Origin: an uncultured Lactobacillus sp.
GTDB lineage: Bacteria > Bacillota > Bacilli > Lactobacillales > Lactobacillaceae
Assembly: GCA_948500755.1 (NCBI GenBank)
Contig: CAOOYH010000009.1
Span: 1 to 61,078 of the forward strand
Direction: 5' to 3'
Length of the DNA: 61,078 nt
This document shows, piece by piece, positions 18,127 through 26,474 of the stretch. The position numbers were made by a program, and so were the translations under genes. The notes beneath the pieces were generated by a model, which was not told the DNA's origin, did no database searches, and saw only the letters and a list, made by a program, of their open reading frames with translations. Each line of letters begins with the position of its first letter. Within the stretch, counting starts at the first letter, position 1.

Positions 18127-18156
18127 CCTATTTTAACCTATTAAAAAAAGATAAAG

Positions 18157-18188
18157 AAAAAGTGTGACCTAATATAAGTCGCACTTTT
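18157..18188 (-). terminator. Terminator after the second oppA
   Basis: Arms 18157-18168 and 18178-18188 pair with one mismatch. A T-rich tail follows on the minus strand, between the second oppA and rnc. Confidence 0.75.
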
Positions 18189-18201
18189 AAATAATTTTTA
18201 T

Positions 18202-19962
18202 TTATTTTGCATAGCCAACGTAGTACCAGTTAGGGAATCCACCACCCATACTCTTAGATGGTTCTAATGAGTATCCAGTTAACTTATTGTTAATTGCGTA
18301 AATGCTGTAGCTATTAGCAACTGGCACAACATAAGCTTCCTTATCCATGTATGCTTGCCATTGATGGAATTTCTTAACTCTGTAGCTATTATTAAAGGCT
18401 TTTTGAGAATCAATATCGTTCAACAAGTCAGTGTTTTCTTTAGTGACAAATCTACTGTAGTTAAATGGTGCCTTTGCGCCGTATAAGTCTTGAGGTGATG
18501 GCTCAGAAGAGAGTGACCATGCACCAATGAACATATCTACATCTTTAGAATCATTTTGAACCTTGTCGTAGAATGAATTCATTTCCATTAAACGGCCACC
18601 AGTTAACTTAACGTTCAAGCCCATTTTCTTCCATTGTTGAATGTAATTTTGAATGATTGGTTCTTGAACTTTACTACCACTCATGGCAGCTAAACGAATT
18701 GTTAAAGGCTTACCATTTGGTTGAACACGGTAAGTCCCCTTCTTCTTGTAACCAGCTTTATCTAATAGTTCATTACCCTTTTTAATGTTATAAGTGTAAC
18801 CCTTTACATTCTTATCGAAGTAATCACCGAATTGCTTTGGAATTAAAGTTGGAATTCTAAATGAAAGACCTGATGAGTATCTCTTATAAACTTGGTCAAC
18901 ATTCATACCGTAGGCAATAGCTTGACGAAGAGAACGATTATTCATCTTTGCGTCCTTATTCATCACATTTTCGCCTTTGGCTGCATCCCATTTACCAACC
19001 TTAAAGCCTAAGTAACTATATGCAAGTGGAATATTAGCGATGAAGTTTACTCCTTTAGCACCCTTAATATTTGGCCATTGAGAATTACTTACTTGCGTTA
19101 CATCAAATTTATTACTCTTAATTGATTGAGCAACTGAAGCTGGAGTAATTACGGAAGCAGTTATCTTCTTTAAGTGTGGTTTACCCTTATAGTAATGTTC
19201 ATTTGGAACCCATGAAACTGATTGTCCACGAACCACTTTACTTACTTTATATGGACCATAGAATAATGGATTCTTACGGATCTTATTGCTTGAAATAAGT
19301 TTATCGAATGGAACATCTTTTAAGTAATGATATGGAGCTGCTGCTTCCCAAATATATCCATTACCACTTTGTGTCATACCCGGCTTCATTTCTTTAAAGT
19401 GGAGCACTACTGTACGACCATTTTCGCCGTCTGGCATTTCAATACCTGAAATAGTATTGGACTTTCCATCATGGTATTCTTCTAATCCTACAAGATTAGC
19501 TAAACTTGAAGTATAACGCTGAGAATGTGTTGCCTTATTTGCAATAATTTCATAGGCGTATTCATAATCTTTTGCAACTAAAGGTTGGCCATCAGACCAC
19601 TTAACTTTAGGATTAATAGTAATGGTTGCAGTTTTGGCATCTTTATTAATTTTAATGTCTGCTGCTCCACCCTTAACGTATTTATAGGTATTATTTGTAG
19701 CAAATAGTGATTCATCACCATACTGCATTACTTCTGAGTCTGTATTGTTAGTAGACAACTCATCATTAAAAATACCGGTAAATGGTGTATCAGCAACTAC
19801 AGCAACGCTGACATTACCACCATCCTTAATTGTCTTCTTAGGAGTTGACTCCTTGAAATTAGGATGACTAGTATTATTGCTATTACTATTACCACAGGCT
19901 GCTAAAGTTAGAGCTACACCTGAAAGCAAAGTTAATGTACCAATTAATTTGCCTTTCTTCAT
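18202..19962 (-). CDS. oppA: Oligopeptide-binding lipoprotein OppA, copy 2
   Basis: A 586-residue family 5 extracellular solute-binding protein. The lipoprotein signal has the lipobox LAAC with acylated Cys23, so the protein is anchored outside the cell. It captures peptides and passes them to OppBC. The start is the ATG at 19962, after TTGGAGGAA. It is a paralogue of the neighbouring copy, nearly identical over the last third but more divergent in residues 45-300. It has its own promoter and terminator, unlike the oppDFBC genes. Substrate specificity probably differs between copies. Confidence 0.93.
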   Translation of the reverse strand: MKKGKLIGTLTLLSGVALTLAACGNSNSNNTSHPNFKESTPKKTIKDGGNVSVAVVADTPFTGIFNDELSTNNTDSEVMQYGDESLFATNNTYKYVKGGAADIKINKDAKTATITINPKVKWSDGQPLVAKDYEYAYEIIANKATHSQRYTSSLANLVGLEEYHDGKSNTISGIEMPDGENGRTVVLHFKEMKPGMTQSGNGYIWEAAAPYHYLKDVPFDKLISSNKIRKNPLFYGPYKVSKVVRGQSVSWVPNEHYYKGKPHLKKITASVITPASVAQSIKSNKFDVTQVSNSQWPNIKGAKGVNFIANIPLAYSYLGFKVGKWDAAKGENVMNKDAKMNNRSLRQAIAYGMNVDQVYKRYSSGLSFRIPTLIPKQFGDYFDKNVKGYTYNIKKGNELLDKAGYKKKGTYRVQPNGKPLTIRLAAMSGSKVQEPIIQNYIQQWKKMGLNVKLTGGRLMEMNSFYDKVQNDSKDVDMFIGAWSLSSEPSPQDLYGAKAPFNYSRFVTKENTDLLNDIDSQKAFNNSYRVKKFHQWQAYMDKEAYVVPVANSYSIYAINNKLTGYSLEPSKSMGGGFPNWYYVGYAK

Positions 19963-20003
19963 TAATTTTTCCTCCAATAACATTGGACAAGTTGATATAT
20001 TTA

Positions 20004-20031
20004 ATTTTAGCACTGAAAACGATTAAAACAA
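20004..20031 (-). promoter_or_regulatory. Promoter of oppA copy 2
   Basis: On the minus strand, -35 TTGTTT (20026-20031), a 16-base spacer ending in TGC (extended -10) and -10 TAAAAT (20004-20009). Confidence 0.55.
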
Positions 20032-20041
20032 CTTAAATAAA

Positions 20042-20070
20042 AAAAAAGACCGTCACTTAAGACGATCTTT
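20042..20070 (-). terminator. Terminator between the two oppA copies
   Basis: Ten-base arms (20045-20054 and 20061-20070) with a single mismatch and a six-base loop, followed by a long T-run on the minus strand. Confidence 0.85.
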
Positions 20071-20090
20071 ATGAAGAAATTTATCTAATA

Positions 20091-21845
20091 TTATTTTGCA
20101 ATTCCTACATTATACCATAAGCTGTTTGCTGCTGATGGTTTAGATGAGTAACCTGTAATCTTACTGTTAACTGCATCAATACTATAACTGTTAGATACTG
20201 GAACAACGTAGGCTTCATCATCCATATATTTTTGCCATTCATGGAATTTCTTAACACGGTAATTAGTATTAAACGCCTTTTGTGAATCCATTTCTTGAAG
20301 CAACTTAGTGTTCTTAACAGTTACAAAACGACTAAAGTTATATGGTGATTTTGCGCTGTACAAGTCATTTGGTGATGGTTCTGAAGACAATGACCATGCT
20401 CCCATGAACATATCTACGTCTTTAGAATCATTTTGGACCTTGTCATAGAAGGAGTTCATTTCCATCAAACGACCACCAGTTAACTTAACATTCAAACCTA
20501 ATTTTTTCCATTGTTGAATATAGTTTTGAATAATTGGTTCTTGAGTTGAATTACCAGACATAGCAGCTAAACGAATGGTTAAAGGCTTACCGTTTGGTTG
20601 AACACGGTACTTACCCTTCTTCTTATATCCAGCTTTATCAAGAATTTCATTACCCTTCTTGATATTGTAATCATAGCCCTTAACATTTTTATCGAAGTAC
20701 TTACCAAATTGTGCTGGAATTAAAGTTGGAATATGGAAAGTTAAACCATTGGTATAACGCTTAGTTACAGCAGAGATATTCATACCGTAGGCAATCGCTT
20801 GACGTAATGACTTATTATTCATCTTCGAATTCTTATCCATTACGTTTTCGCCTTTAGCAGCATCCCACTTACCTACCTTAAAGCCTAAGTAACTATATGA
20901 AAGTGGAATATTTGCAATCCAGTTAACATTATCAGTATTGGCAACATTCTTCCATTGAGAGTTAACAACACCAGTAATATCAAATTTATGACTCTTAATA
21001 GCTTGAGAAGCTGAGTTAGGGTTCAAAACTTGAATTGTTACTTTATTTAATTTTGGTGTACCTCTCCAGTAGTACTTATTAGGTACAAATGTTACTGCTT
21101 GACCACGTACAACCTTACTCATCTTATATGGACCAAAGAATAGTGGATTCTTTCTTACTCGATCAGATGATTGCAACTTGTTGAATGGAATATCCTTCAA
21201 ATAGTGATATGGAGCTGCTTGTTCCCAGAAATAACCATTTCCGCTGAATTTCATACCTGGCTTCATTTCTTTGAAGTGAATAACAACAGTTCTTCCATTT
21301 TCACCATCTGGCATTTCAATACCTGAAATAGTGTTAGCTTTACCATCGTGGTATTCACTCATACCAATAATATTTTGAAGTGAGTCAGTATAACGTGAGG
21401 ACTTAGTTGCCTTGTTAGCAATAATTTCGTAGGAATATTCAACATCCTTAGCAGTTACTTGCTTACCATCTGACCATTTAACACCATTCTTAATTTTAAT
21501 AGTAGCAGTTTTGTTACTATTATCTAATTTTAATGTAGCTGGTCCTTTGTCATTAATTTGATAAGTATCGTCAGTATCAAATAACGCTTCATTAGCAGGT
21601 GCCATAGCATCAGAGTCATTCTGAGTATCGGAAAGTTCATTTAAAAAGATACCAGTAAATGGTGTATCAGATTCAAGAGCAACACTTACTGTACCACCCT
21701 TTTTAACAGCTTTCTTTGGAGTAGCTGACTTAAAGTTCTTAGTCGGGTTATCTACTTTTGAATTTGAATTATTACCACATGCTGCTAATGTTAAAGCAAC
21801 ACCAGAAAGTAAAGTTAAACTTCCAAATAGTTTGGCTTTCTTCAT
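20091..21845 (-). CDS. oppA: Oligopeptide-binding lipoprotein OppA, copy 1
   Basis: A 584-residue peptide-binding lipoprotein with the same lipobox (LAAC, Cys23) and the family 5 binding-protein fold. The start is the ATG at 21845, behind GGAGGAA. It is the copy directly downstream of oppC, but a terminator after oppC and its own promoter separate it from the transporter genes. This allows the binding protein to be made in excess. The long segment from about residue 410 to 510 is almost identical to copy 2, while the N-terminal lobe has diverged. Confidence 0.93.
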   Translation of the reverse strand: MKKAKLFGSLTLLSGVALTLAACGNNSNSKVDNPTKNFKSATPKKAVKKGGTVSVALESDTPFTGIFLNELSDTQNDSDAMAPANEALFDTDDTYQINDKGPATLKLDNSNKTATIKIKNGVKWSDGKQVTAKDVEYSYEIIANKATKSSRYTDSLQNIIGMSEYHDGKANTISGIEMPDGENGRTVVIHFKEMKPGMKFSGNGYFWEQAAPYHYLKDIPFNKLQSSDRVRKNPLFFGPYKMSKVVRGQAVTFVPNKYYWRGTPKLNKVTIQVLNPNSASQAIKSHKFDITGVVNSQWKNVANTDNVNWIANIPLSYSYLGFKVGKWDAAKGENVMDKNSKMNNKSLRQAIAYGMNISAVTKRYTNGLTFHIPTLIPAQFGKYFDKNVKGYDYNIKKGNEILDKAGYKKKGKYRVQPNGKPLTIRLAAMSGNSTQEPIIQNYIQQWKKLGLNVKLTGGRLMEMNSFYDKVQNDSKDVDMFMGAWSLSSEPSPNDLYSAKSPYNFSRFVTVKNTKLLQEMDSQKAFNTNYRVKKFHEWQKYMDDEAYVVPVSNSYSIDAVNSKITGYSSKPSAANSLWYNVGIAK

Positions 21846-21886
21846 AGTTATATTCCTCCATCTATTTGGGACAAGTTGATGATTTA

Positions 21887-21915
21887 ATATTATCATCACC
21901 AAACTCATAATACAA
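21887..21915 (-). promoter_or_regulatory. Promoter of oppA copy 1 with overlapping inverted repeat
   Basis: On the minus strand, -35 TTGTAT (21910-21915), 17 bases, then -10 TAATAT (21887-21892). A GATGAT-N8-ATCATC inverted repeat (21878-21897) covers the -10 and the expected start of transcription, so it is a possible operator. The rest of the 21916-22087 gap is AT-rich with nothing I recognise. Confidence 0.5.
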
Positions 21916-22087
21916 TGTTTTTACTCAATTATTTTTAATATTTTTTAATTTATATTTGATCAAATTGGTATAAAGCATTGATATATTAACGTTTGTTCAC
22001 TATTATGTTTACCATAAAAAACTTATTTTATGCCCATTTATAATATAAATATCTCCTACATTCTTTAACTTTTATACAGAGACATAC

Positions 22088-22119
22088 AAAAAAAGCAACT
22101 CAATTATGAGTTGCTTTTT
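22088..22119 (-). terminator. Terminator after oppC
   Basis: Thirteen-base perfect arms (22090-22102 and 22107-22119) with a four-base loop, followed by a T-rich tail on the minus strand. Confidence 0.88.
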
Positions 22120-22138
22120 AATGTTTAAATAATCAAAT

Positions 22139-23053
22139 TTAATTTTCACGTTGACGAGCATCCCCAGCTCTTTGAAGAGCACGACCAACATAGTTAATAC
22201 TTAATGAGATGATTAATAATAAAATTGTTGCTGGTAACCACAACCATGGACGAGTAGTAACGTTAACTGGGTCATTAGCAAATCCAATTAAAGTACCAAG
22301 AGATGGCGTAGTGGTTGGTAATCCATATCCTAAGAAAGATAAAGTGGTTTCAATACCAATGTTACCAGCAATTGCTAATACCACCTCAATAATAATAGCA
22401 GAAGTAATGTTAGGTAAAACTTCACGGAAAATAATCGTTAAATTAGATGAACCAGAAGTTTTTGATGCTAAAACATATTCACGCTCTCTTTGTGATAGAA
22501 CGAAGGCACGGAAGTATCTAGCCGAGCCAGTCCATCCAAACATAGAAATTAACCATACTAATGTTCCTGCATTATAGTTAGGAATAACGGTAGTCAAAAC
22601 AATGATGATTGGGAATTGTGGCAAAATTTGAATAAAGTCAACTATACGCATGATAATTGCATCAGTAACTCCACCGAAGTAGCCAGCAAATAATCCCACT
22701 AATAGTCCTACGCCTTCACAAATTACTGTAACAGCTAATCCAATTAGGATAGAGTTTCGTCCACCCATTATTAAGAGCTTCAAAATATCACGACCACCGT
22801 CATCAGTACCAAAGACGTGACCCGATTCGCCCCAAGCATAATATGCTTCAGCGATATTAATTTCTGTTACCTGACTCTTATTTAAGAATAAAGAACCAAC
22901 AAAAGTGAATAATAAGATAGCTACAATAATACAGAATGAAACAAATGCTACCTTATCACGCCAAACCTCACGTACAATAATCTTAAATCCAGATGGTGGT
23001 AGAGAGGTTTTAGCATTTTGATCTTTTTTCGATGTATTTTTATCTTTAGCCAT
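22139..23053 (-). CDS. oppC: Oligopeptide ABC transporter permease OppC
   Basis: A 304-residue inner-membrane permease of the oligopeptide importer. An N-terminal cytoplasmic stretch is followed by about six membrane helices. The coupling loop EREYVLASKTSGSSNLTIIFREVLPN matches the binding-protein-dependent transport EAA motif that touches OppD/OppF. The extracellular loop HVFGTDDGGRDILK is typical of OppC and DppC. It is the last gene of oppD-oppF-oppB-oppC, and a strong terminator follows. The first residues are rich in Lys and Asp. Confidence 0.94.
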   Translation of the reverse strand: MAKDKNTSKKDQNAKTSLPPSGFKIIVREVWRDKVAFVSFCIIVAILLFTFVGSLFLNKSQVTEINIAEAYYAWGESGHVFGTDDGGRDILKLLIMGGRNSILIGLAVTVICEGVGLLVGLFAGYFGGVTDAIIMRIVDFIQILPQFPIIIVLTTVIPNYNAGTLVWLISMFGWTGSARYFRAFVLSQREREYVLASKTSGSSNLTIIFREVLPNITSAIIIEVVLAIAGNIGIETTLSFLGYGLPTTTPSLGTLIGFANDPVNVTTRPWLWLPATILLLIISLSINYVGRALQRAGDARQREN

Positions 23054-23069
23054 AATTTACTACTCCTCC

Positions 23070-24032
23070 CTACTTAATCCGAATTCTTGGGTCAATAATA
23101 CTCATGATAATATCAGATAACAAGTTACCAACCAAAGTTAACACACCAAATAATAAAATCAATGCAGTTAAAGTTGTGTAGTCACGTTGTCCAATAGAAT
23201 CAAGGAACAACTTACCCATACCAGGGTAACTAAAGACTGATTCAATAACCATTGAGCCTGAAAGCAAACCAGTAATAGTGTTACCCAAGAAAGCAGCGAT
23301 TGGTAAGAGCGAGTTTCTTAAAATGTGTTTATTAAAGACAACATTTTCTGGAACACCCTTACTACGAGCCGTTCTTACATAGTCTTCAACCTTATTATCA
23401 ACAATACCAGTTCTTAAGTATTGAACAATTGCTGTAGTGGAGATTAAAGAACAGAGGATCGAAGGTAAAATCAAGTGATAAATTCTACTCCAGAAATAAG
23501 CAAGTGTTCCTGGATTTACATCTGCACTAACAGAACCTGAGATTGGGAACCAACCTAAAGTAAATCCAAATAACCAAATACCTAAAATGTAGAAAACAAA
23601 TGGAGGTACAGCATATGTAATATAGTTAAAAATTTGTACTCCATGATCTTGCCATTCATCTTGGTGACGACCTGCAGTAACACCTAATGGAATAGCAATC
23701 AAGTAAGTTAAGACAACAGTCATTAAAGACAACCAGAAAGTGTTAACTGCACGATCCCAAATCAAAGAAGTAACTGGAACCTTTTGAATATATGATTGTC
23801 CTAAATCACCATGGAACATATTTCCAAGCCAGCGAGTATATTGCACCCAAACTGGATCGTTTAATCCATATTCTTGTCTTAATCTTGCAATTTCCTTAGG
23901 GTCTGAATTCGGATTAATCATTCCAGTAAATGGGTCACCAGGCATCATTTTAGCTAAAATAAAGACCAGTAAACTCAAGATAAGTAACTGGGGGATCATA
24001 ATCAGGATTCGACGTAAAACCGTTTTCCACAT
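23070..24032 (-). CDS. oppB: Oligopeptide ABC transporter permease OppB
   Basis: The 320-residue partner permease. The N-terminal RRILIMIPQLLILSLLVFIL helix and the segment LAKMMPGDPF are classical for OppB and DppB. The EAA coupling loop reads YVRTARSKGVPENVVFNKHI. Six membrane helices are predicted. With OppC it forms the transmembrane channel for peptides of several residues. It lies 17 bases upstream of oppC and three bases downstream of oppF, so the four genes form one operon. Confidence 0.94.
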   Translation of the reverse strand: MWKTVLRRILIMIPQLLILSLLVFILAKMMPGDPFTGMINPNSDPKEIARLRQEYGLNDPVWVQYTRWLGNMFHGDLGQSYIQKVPVTSLIWDRAVNTFWLSLMTVVLTYLIAIPLGVTAGRHQDEWQDHGVQIFNYITYAVPPFVFYILGIWLFGFTLGWFPISGSVSADVNPGTLAYFWSRIYHLILPSILCSLISTTAIVQYLRTGIVDNKVEDYVRTARSKGVPENVVFNKHILRNSLLPIAAFLGNTITGLLSGSMVIESVFSYPGMGKLFLDSIGQRDYTTLTALILLFGVLTLVGNLLSDIIMSIIDPRIRIK

Positions 24033-24034
24033 AT

Positions 24035-25003
24035 CTATTCTCCCTCCTTCAATTCTTGCTCAATCATATCTTTAGGTAAAGCAACGAAATGACGCTCGCC
24101 AACTTTTTGTAGTGGTAATACACGACCATCTTTTTCATACCATCTATCTTGATCTTGCAAAAATTCTTGTTCTACACGTTGACGCTCTTCCTTATGTTTT
24201 TCCCTATTTTCAACATCAACAACAGGAATTGCAGAAAGTAGACGCTTTGTATAAATATGCATTGGATTCTTATAAATTTGATCACGTTTACCAATTTCTA
24301 CAAAACGTCCACGGTGCATAATAGCAATATCTTCTGACATATGCTTTACAACACCCAAGTCGTGTGAAATGAAGAGGTAGGCAATATTATATTCTTGTTG
24401 AATATGCTTCATAAAGTTCAAAACCTGTGCTTGAACAGATAAGTCTAAAGCTGAAGTTGGCTCATCTGCCACAATTAATTTAGGATGAGTGGCTACAGCA
24501 CGTGCTACCCCAATTCTTTGACGTTGACCACCAGAGAATTCATGTGGATATTTGTAGATAGCATCACTAGGCATACCAACAATATCTAGTAGTTCTTGAA
24601 CTCGTTTTCTTTCTTCATCGGTTGTTAAGTTTTCAAAGTTTCTAATGGGTTCAGCAATAATATCTTCAATTCGTTTTCTAGGATTTAAACTCGACATTGA
24701 ATCCTGGAAAATCATTTGAACATCTTTATTGTAGTTAAGTTTTTTACGATTTGATGCTTTAGTAACATCAACACCTTTATACAAAATTTGTCCGCTAGTT
24801 ACTTTTTCTACACCAACAATTGCTTTACCAGTAGTTGATTTACCGGAACCTGATTCTCCAATTAGACCGTAGGTTTCTCCTTCTTTAATTGAAAGATTAA
24901 TTCCATCAACGGCTTTGACATATCCAGTAACTCTATTCCAAAATCCAGAACGAATTGGATAGTGAACTTTTAAATTTTTTATTTCGATTATTTCATCGGC
25001 CAT
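24035..25003 (-). CDS. oppF: Oligopeptide ABC transporter ATPase OppF
   Basis: A 322-residue ATPase subunit. Walker A is GESGSGKSTTGK, the signature is SGGQRQRIGVARA, and Walker B with the D-loop is LIVADEPTSALD. The H-loop is FISHDLGVV. The C-terminal extension (about 255-322) is the oligopeptide-transporter type tail, but it carries few of the cysteines that form an Fe-S site in some homologues. It pairs with OppD to drive peptide import. It is seven bases downstream of oppD. Confidence 0.95.
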   Translation of the reverse strand: MADEIIEIKNLKVHYPIRSGFWNRVTGYVKAVDGINLSIKEGETYGLIGESGSGKSTTGKAIVGVEKVTSGQILYKGVDVTKASNRKKLNYNKDVQMIFQDSMSSLNPRKRIEDIIAEPIRNFENLTTDEERKRVQELLDIVGMPSDAIYKYPHEFSGGQRQRIGVARAVATHPKLIVADEPTSALDLSVQAQVLNFMKHIQQEYNIAYLFISHDLGVVKHMSEDIAIMHRGRFVEIGKRDQIYKNPMHIYTKRLLSAIPVVDVENREKHKEERQRVEQEFLQDQDRWYEKDGRVLPLQKVGERHFVALPKDMIEQELKEGE

Positions 25004-25009
25004 AATTTC

Positions 25010-26020
25010 CTATCCTTTCTTCTCTTCATCTTGGAAATGGAAGCTTTGCCAGCAAGTACATCTTACAAAATGTCCTGGTTCAACTTCATGAATCTTAGGG
25101 TTCTCTTCATGAGCACTAGCTGGAATCCAAGGAATTCTAGCTGCAAATCTATCCCCAGTTCTTGGCATGTTAATCAATGAAGGAACTGTTCCATGAATCA
25201 CATGTAGGTCTTCACTTTCATCATCTGTTTGTGGCATAGAGTGTAAAAGTGAACGTGTATATGGATGAAGAGGATTTTCAAAAATTGTTTTAACATCAGC
25301 TTTTTCAACAATTTGTCCTGCATACATAACTGCTACTTGATCAGCAGTTTCAGCAACAACACCTAAGTCGTGTGTAATTAACACAATCCCTGACTGAGAT
25401 TCTTTTTGAATTTCTTTGAGTAAATCTAAGATTTGTGCCTGAATAGTAACATCCAAAGCGGTAGTTGGTTCATCAGCAATAATAATTTCTGGCTTACATG
25501 CAATTGCAATCGCAATTACTACACGTTGACGTAAACCACCAGATAATTCATGTGGGTACATCTCATACATTTCTTCTGGACGAGGCATCCCAACTTGATT
25601 AAAGAGTTCAATTACGCGTGCATGACGAGCCTTTTCATCCATATCAGTATGATAGTAAAGTGTCTCAGCAACTTGATCTCCAACCTTCATCAATGGATTA
25701 AGAGATGCTAATGGATCCTGGAAAATCATCCCAATATTATTACCACGAATTTTATTAAACAATGATTCATTTAAGTTAACTAAGTTTAGTTCATTGTATA
25801 AAATATCGCCAGTTACTTTCGTATTTTTGTGGTCGTACAAACCAATAATGCTTGAAGCAATTGTACTTTTACCACAACCAGATTCTCCAACAACTGCCAA
25901 AATCTCATTTCGTTTCAAGGTTAAGTTAATGTCATCAGCGGCATCATAAAACTTACCGTGTAAACGATATGCGGTATGCAAGTGTTCGATATCTAATAAA
26001 AGATCACTTTGCTTTTCCAA
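25010..26020 (-). CDS. oppD: Oligopeptide ABC transporter ATPase OppD
   Basis: A 336-residue ATPase, first gene of the opp operon. Walker A is GESGCGKSTIASS, the signature is LSGGLRQRVVIA, and Walker B is IIIADEPTTALD. The C-terminal oligopeptide-transporter domain ends in PGHFVRCTCW, whose cysteines may help bind the Fe-S cluster described in such ATPases. I place the start at TTG 26020, because AGAGGAG lies eight bases upstream. The in-frame TTG at 26038 would put the ribosome-binding site inside the gene. Confidence 0.93.
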   Translation of the reverse strand: MEKQSDLLLDIEHLHTAYRLHGKFYDAADDINLTLKRNEILAVVGESGCGKSTIASSIIGLYDHKNTKVTGDILYNELNLVNLNESLFNKIRGNNIGMIFQDPLASLNPLMKVGDQVAETLYYHTDMDEKARHARVIELFNQVGMPRPEEMYEMYPHELSGGLRQRVVIAIAIACKPEIIIADEPTTALDVTIQAQILDLLKEIQKESQSGIVLITHDLGVVAETADQVAVMYAGQIVEKADVKTIFENPLHPYTRSLLHSMPQTDDESEDLHVIHGTVPSLINMPRTGDRFAARIPWIPASAHEENPKIHEVEPGHFVRCTCWQSFHFQDEEKKG

Positions 26021-26087
26021 AGGCCATTCTCCTCTCAAACCTTACGACATTATTAAAAGTCAATTAGATTTTCAATTTAATGTCATT

Positions 26088-26116
26088 ATTATAAACAAAA
26101 GATACTGCTATTTCAA
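26088..26116 (-). promoter_or_regulatory. oppDFBC promoter
   Basis: On the minus strand, -35 TTGAAA (26111-26116), 17 bases and a perfect -10 TATAAT (26088-26093). This is one of the best promoters in the window. The -35 lies within one arm of the acpP terminator. The 5' UTR carries an inverted repeat (GACATTA with TAATGTC, about 26045-26084). Confidence 0.75.
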
Positions 26117-26154
26117 CAACTTTTATAAAAGTAAATGAAAAATGACAGTATCTT
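26097..26154 (-). terminator. Long stem-loop after opp promoter / before acpP stop region
   Basis: Arms near 26099-26114 and 26138-26154 pair around AGATACTG/CAGTATCT. It lies downstream of oppD's promoter start in genome order and upstream of acpP in coordinates. On the minus strand it lies in the acpP-distal spacer before oppD, with a T-rich tail on the low-coordinate side. Because minus-strand transcription reads from high to low, it would end transcripts arriving from acpP's upstream side only if acpP were transcribed toward it. acpP (26420 to 26178) is, so it serves as the acpP terminator. Confidence 0.7.
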
Positions 26155-26177
26155 CTGAAATTTCAATGATTAAAATT

Positions 26178-26420
26178 TTAATTTTGGTGACTCTTAATAT
26201 ATTCTACTGCTTCACCAACAGTTTGTAATTTTTCCGCATCATCATCTGGAATCTCTGCTCCAAATGTATCTTCTAGATCCATTACTAACTCAACGAAATC
26301 AATTGAATCTGCATCTAAATCATTCTGAAAATTTAAATCTTTAGTGATCTTATCACGATCAATACTAAAGCGTTCTGAAATCATATCAGCAATTTTATTA
26401 AAAATTTCCTCTTCGGTCAT
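26178..26420 (-). CDS. acpP: Acyl carrier protein
   Basis: An 80-residue acidic acyl carrier protein. Ser39 in DLDADSIDFVELVM is the 4'-phosphopantetheine attachment site (the usual DSL motif reads DSI here). It carries growing acyl chains in fatty acid synthesis and donates acyl groups to PlsX. It lies 54 bases after plsX, with TTGGAGG before the ATG. Coupling of plsX and acpP is common in Firmicutes. Lactobacilli often have a second acp in the fab cluster, so this may be the phospholipid-linked copy. Confidence 0.95.
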   Translation of the reverse strand: MTEEEIFNKIADMISERFSIDRDKITKDLNFQNDLDADSIDFVELVMDLEDTFGAEIPDDDAEKLQTVGEAVEYIKSHQN

Positions 26421-26474
26421 TTTTTAACCTCCAAAAAAGTTTAGTTTAATTCTAAGGCATTTTTATATTAAAGT

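Noticed and set aside
21916..22087. AT-rich spacer upstream of oppA copy 1, considered as a riboswitch or remnant gene
   Set aside because: No stable paired architecture, open frame or repeat could be supported by eye.
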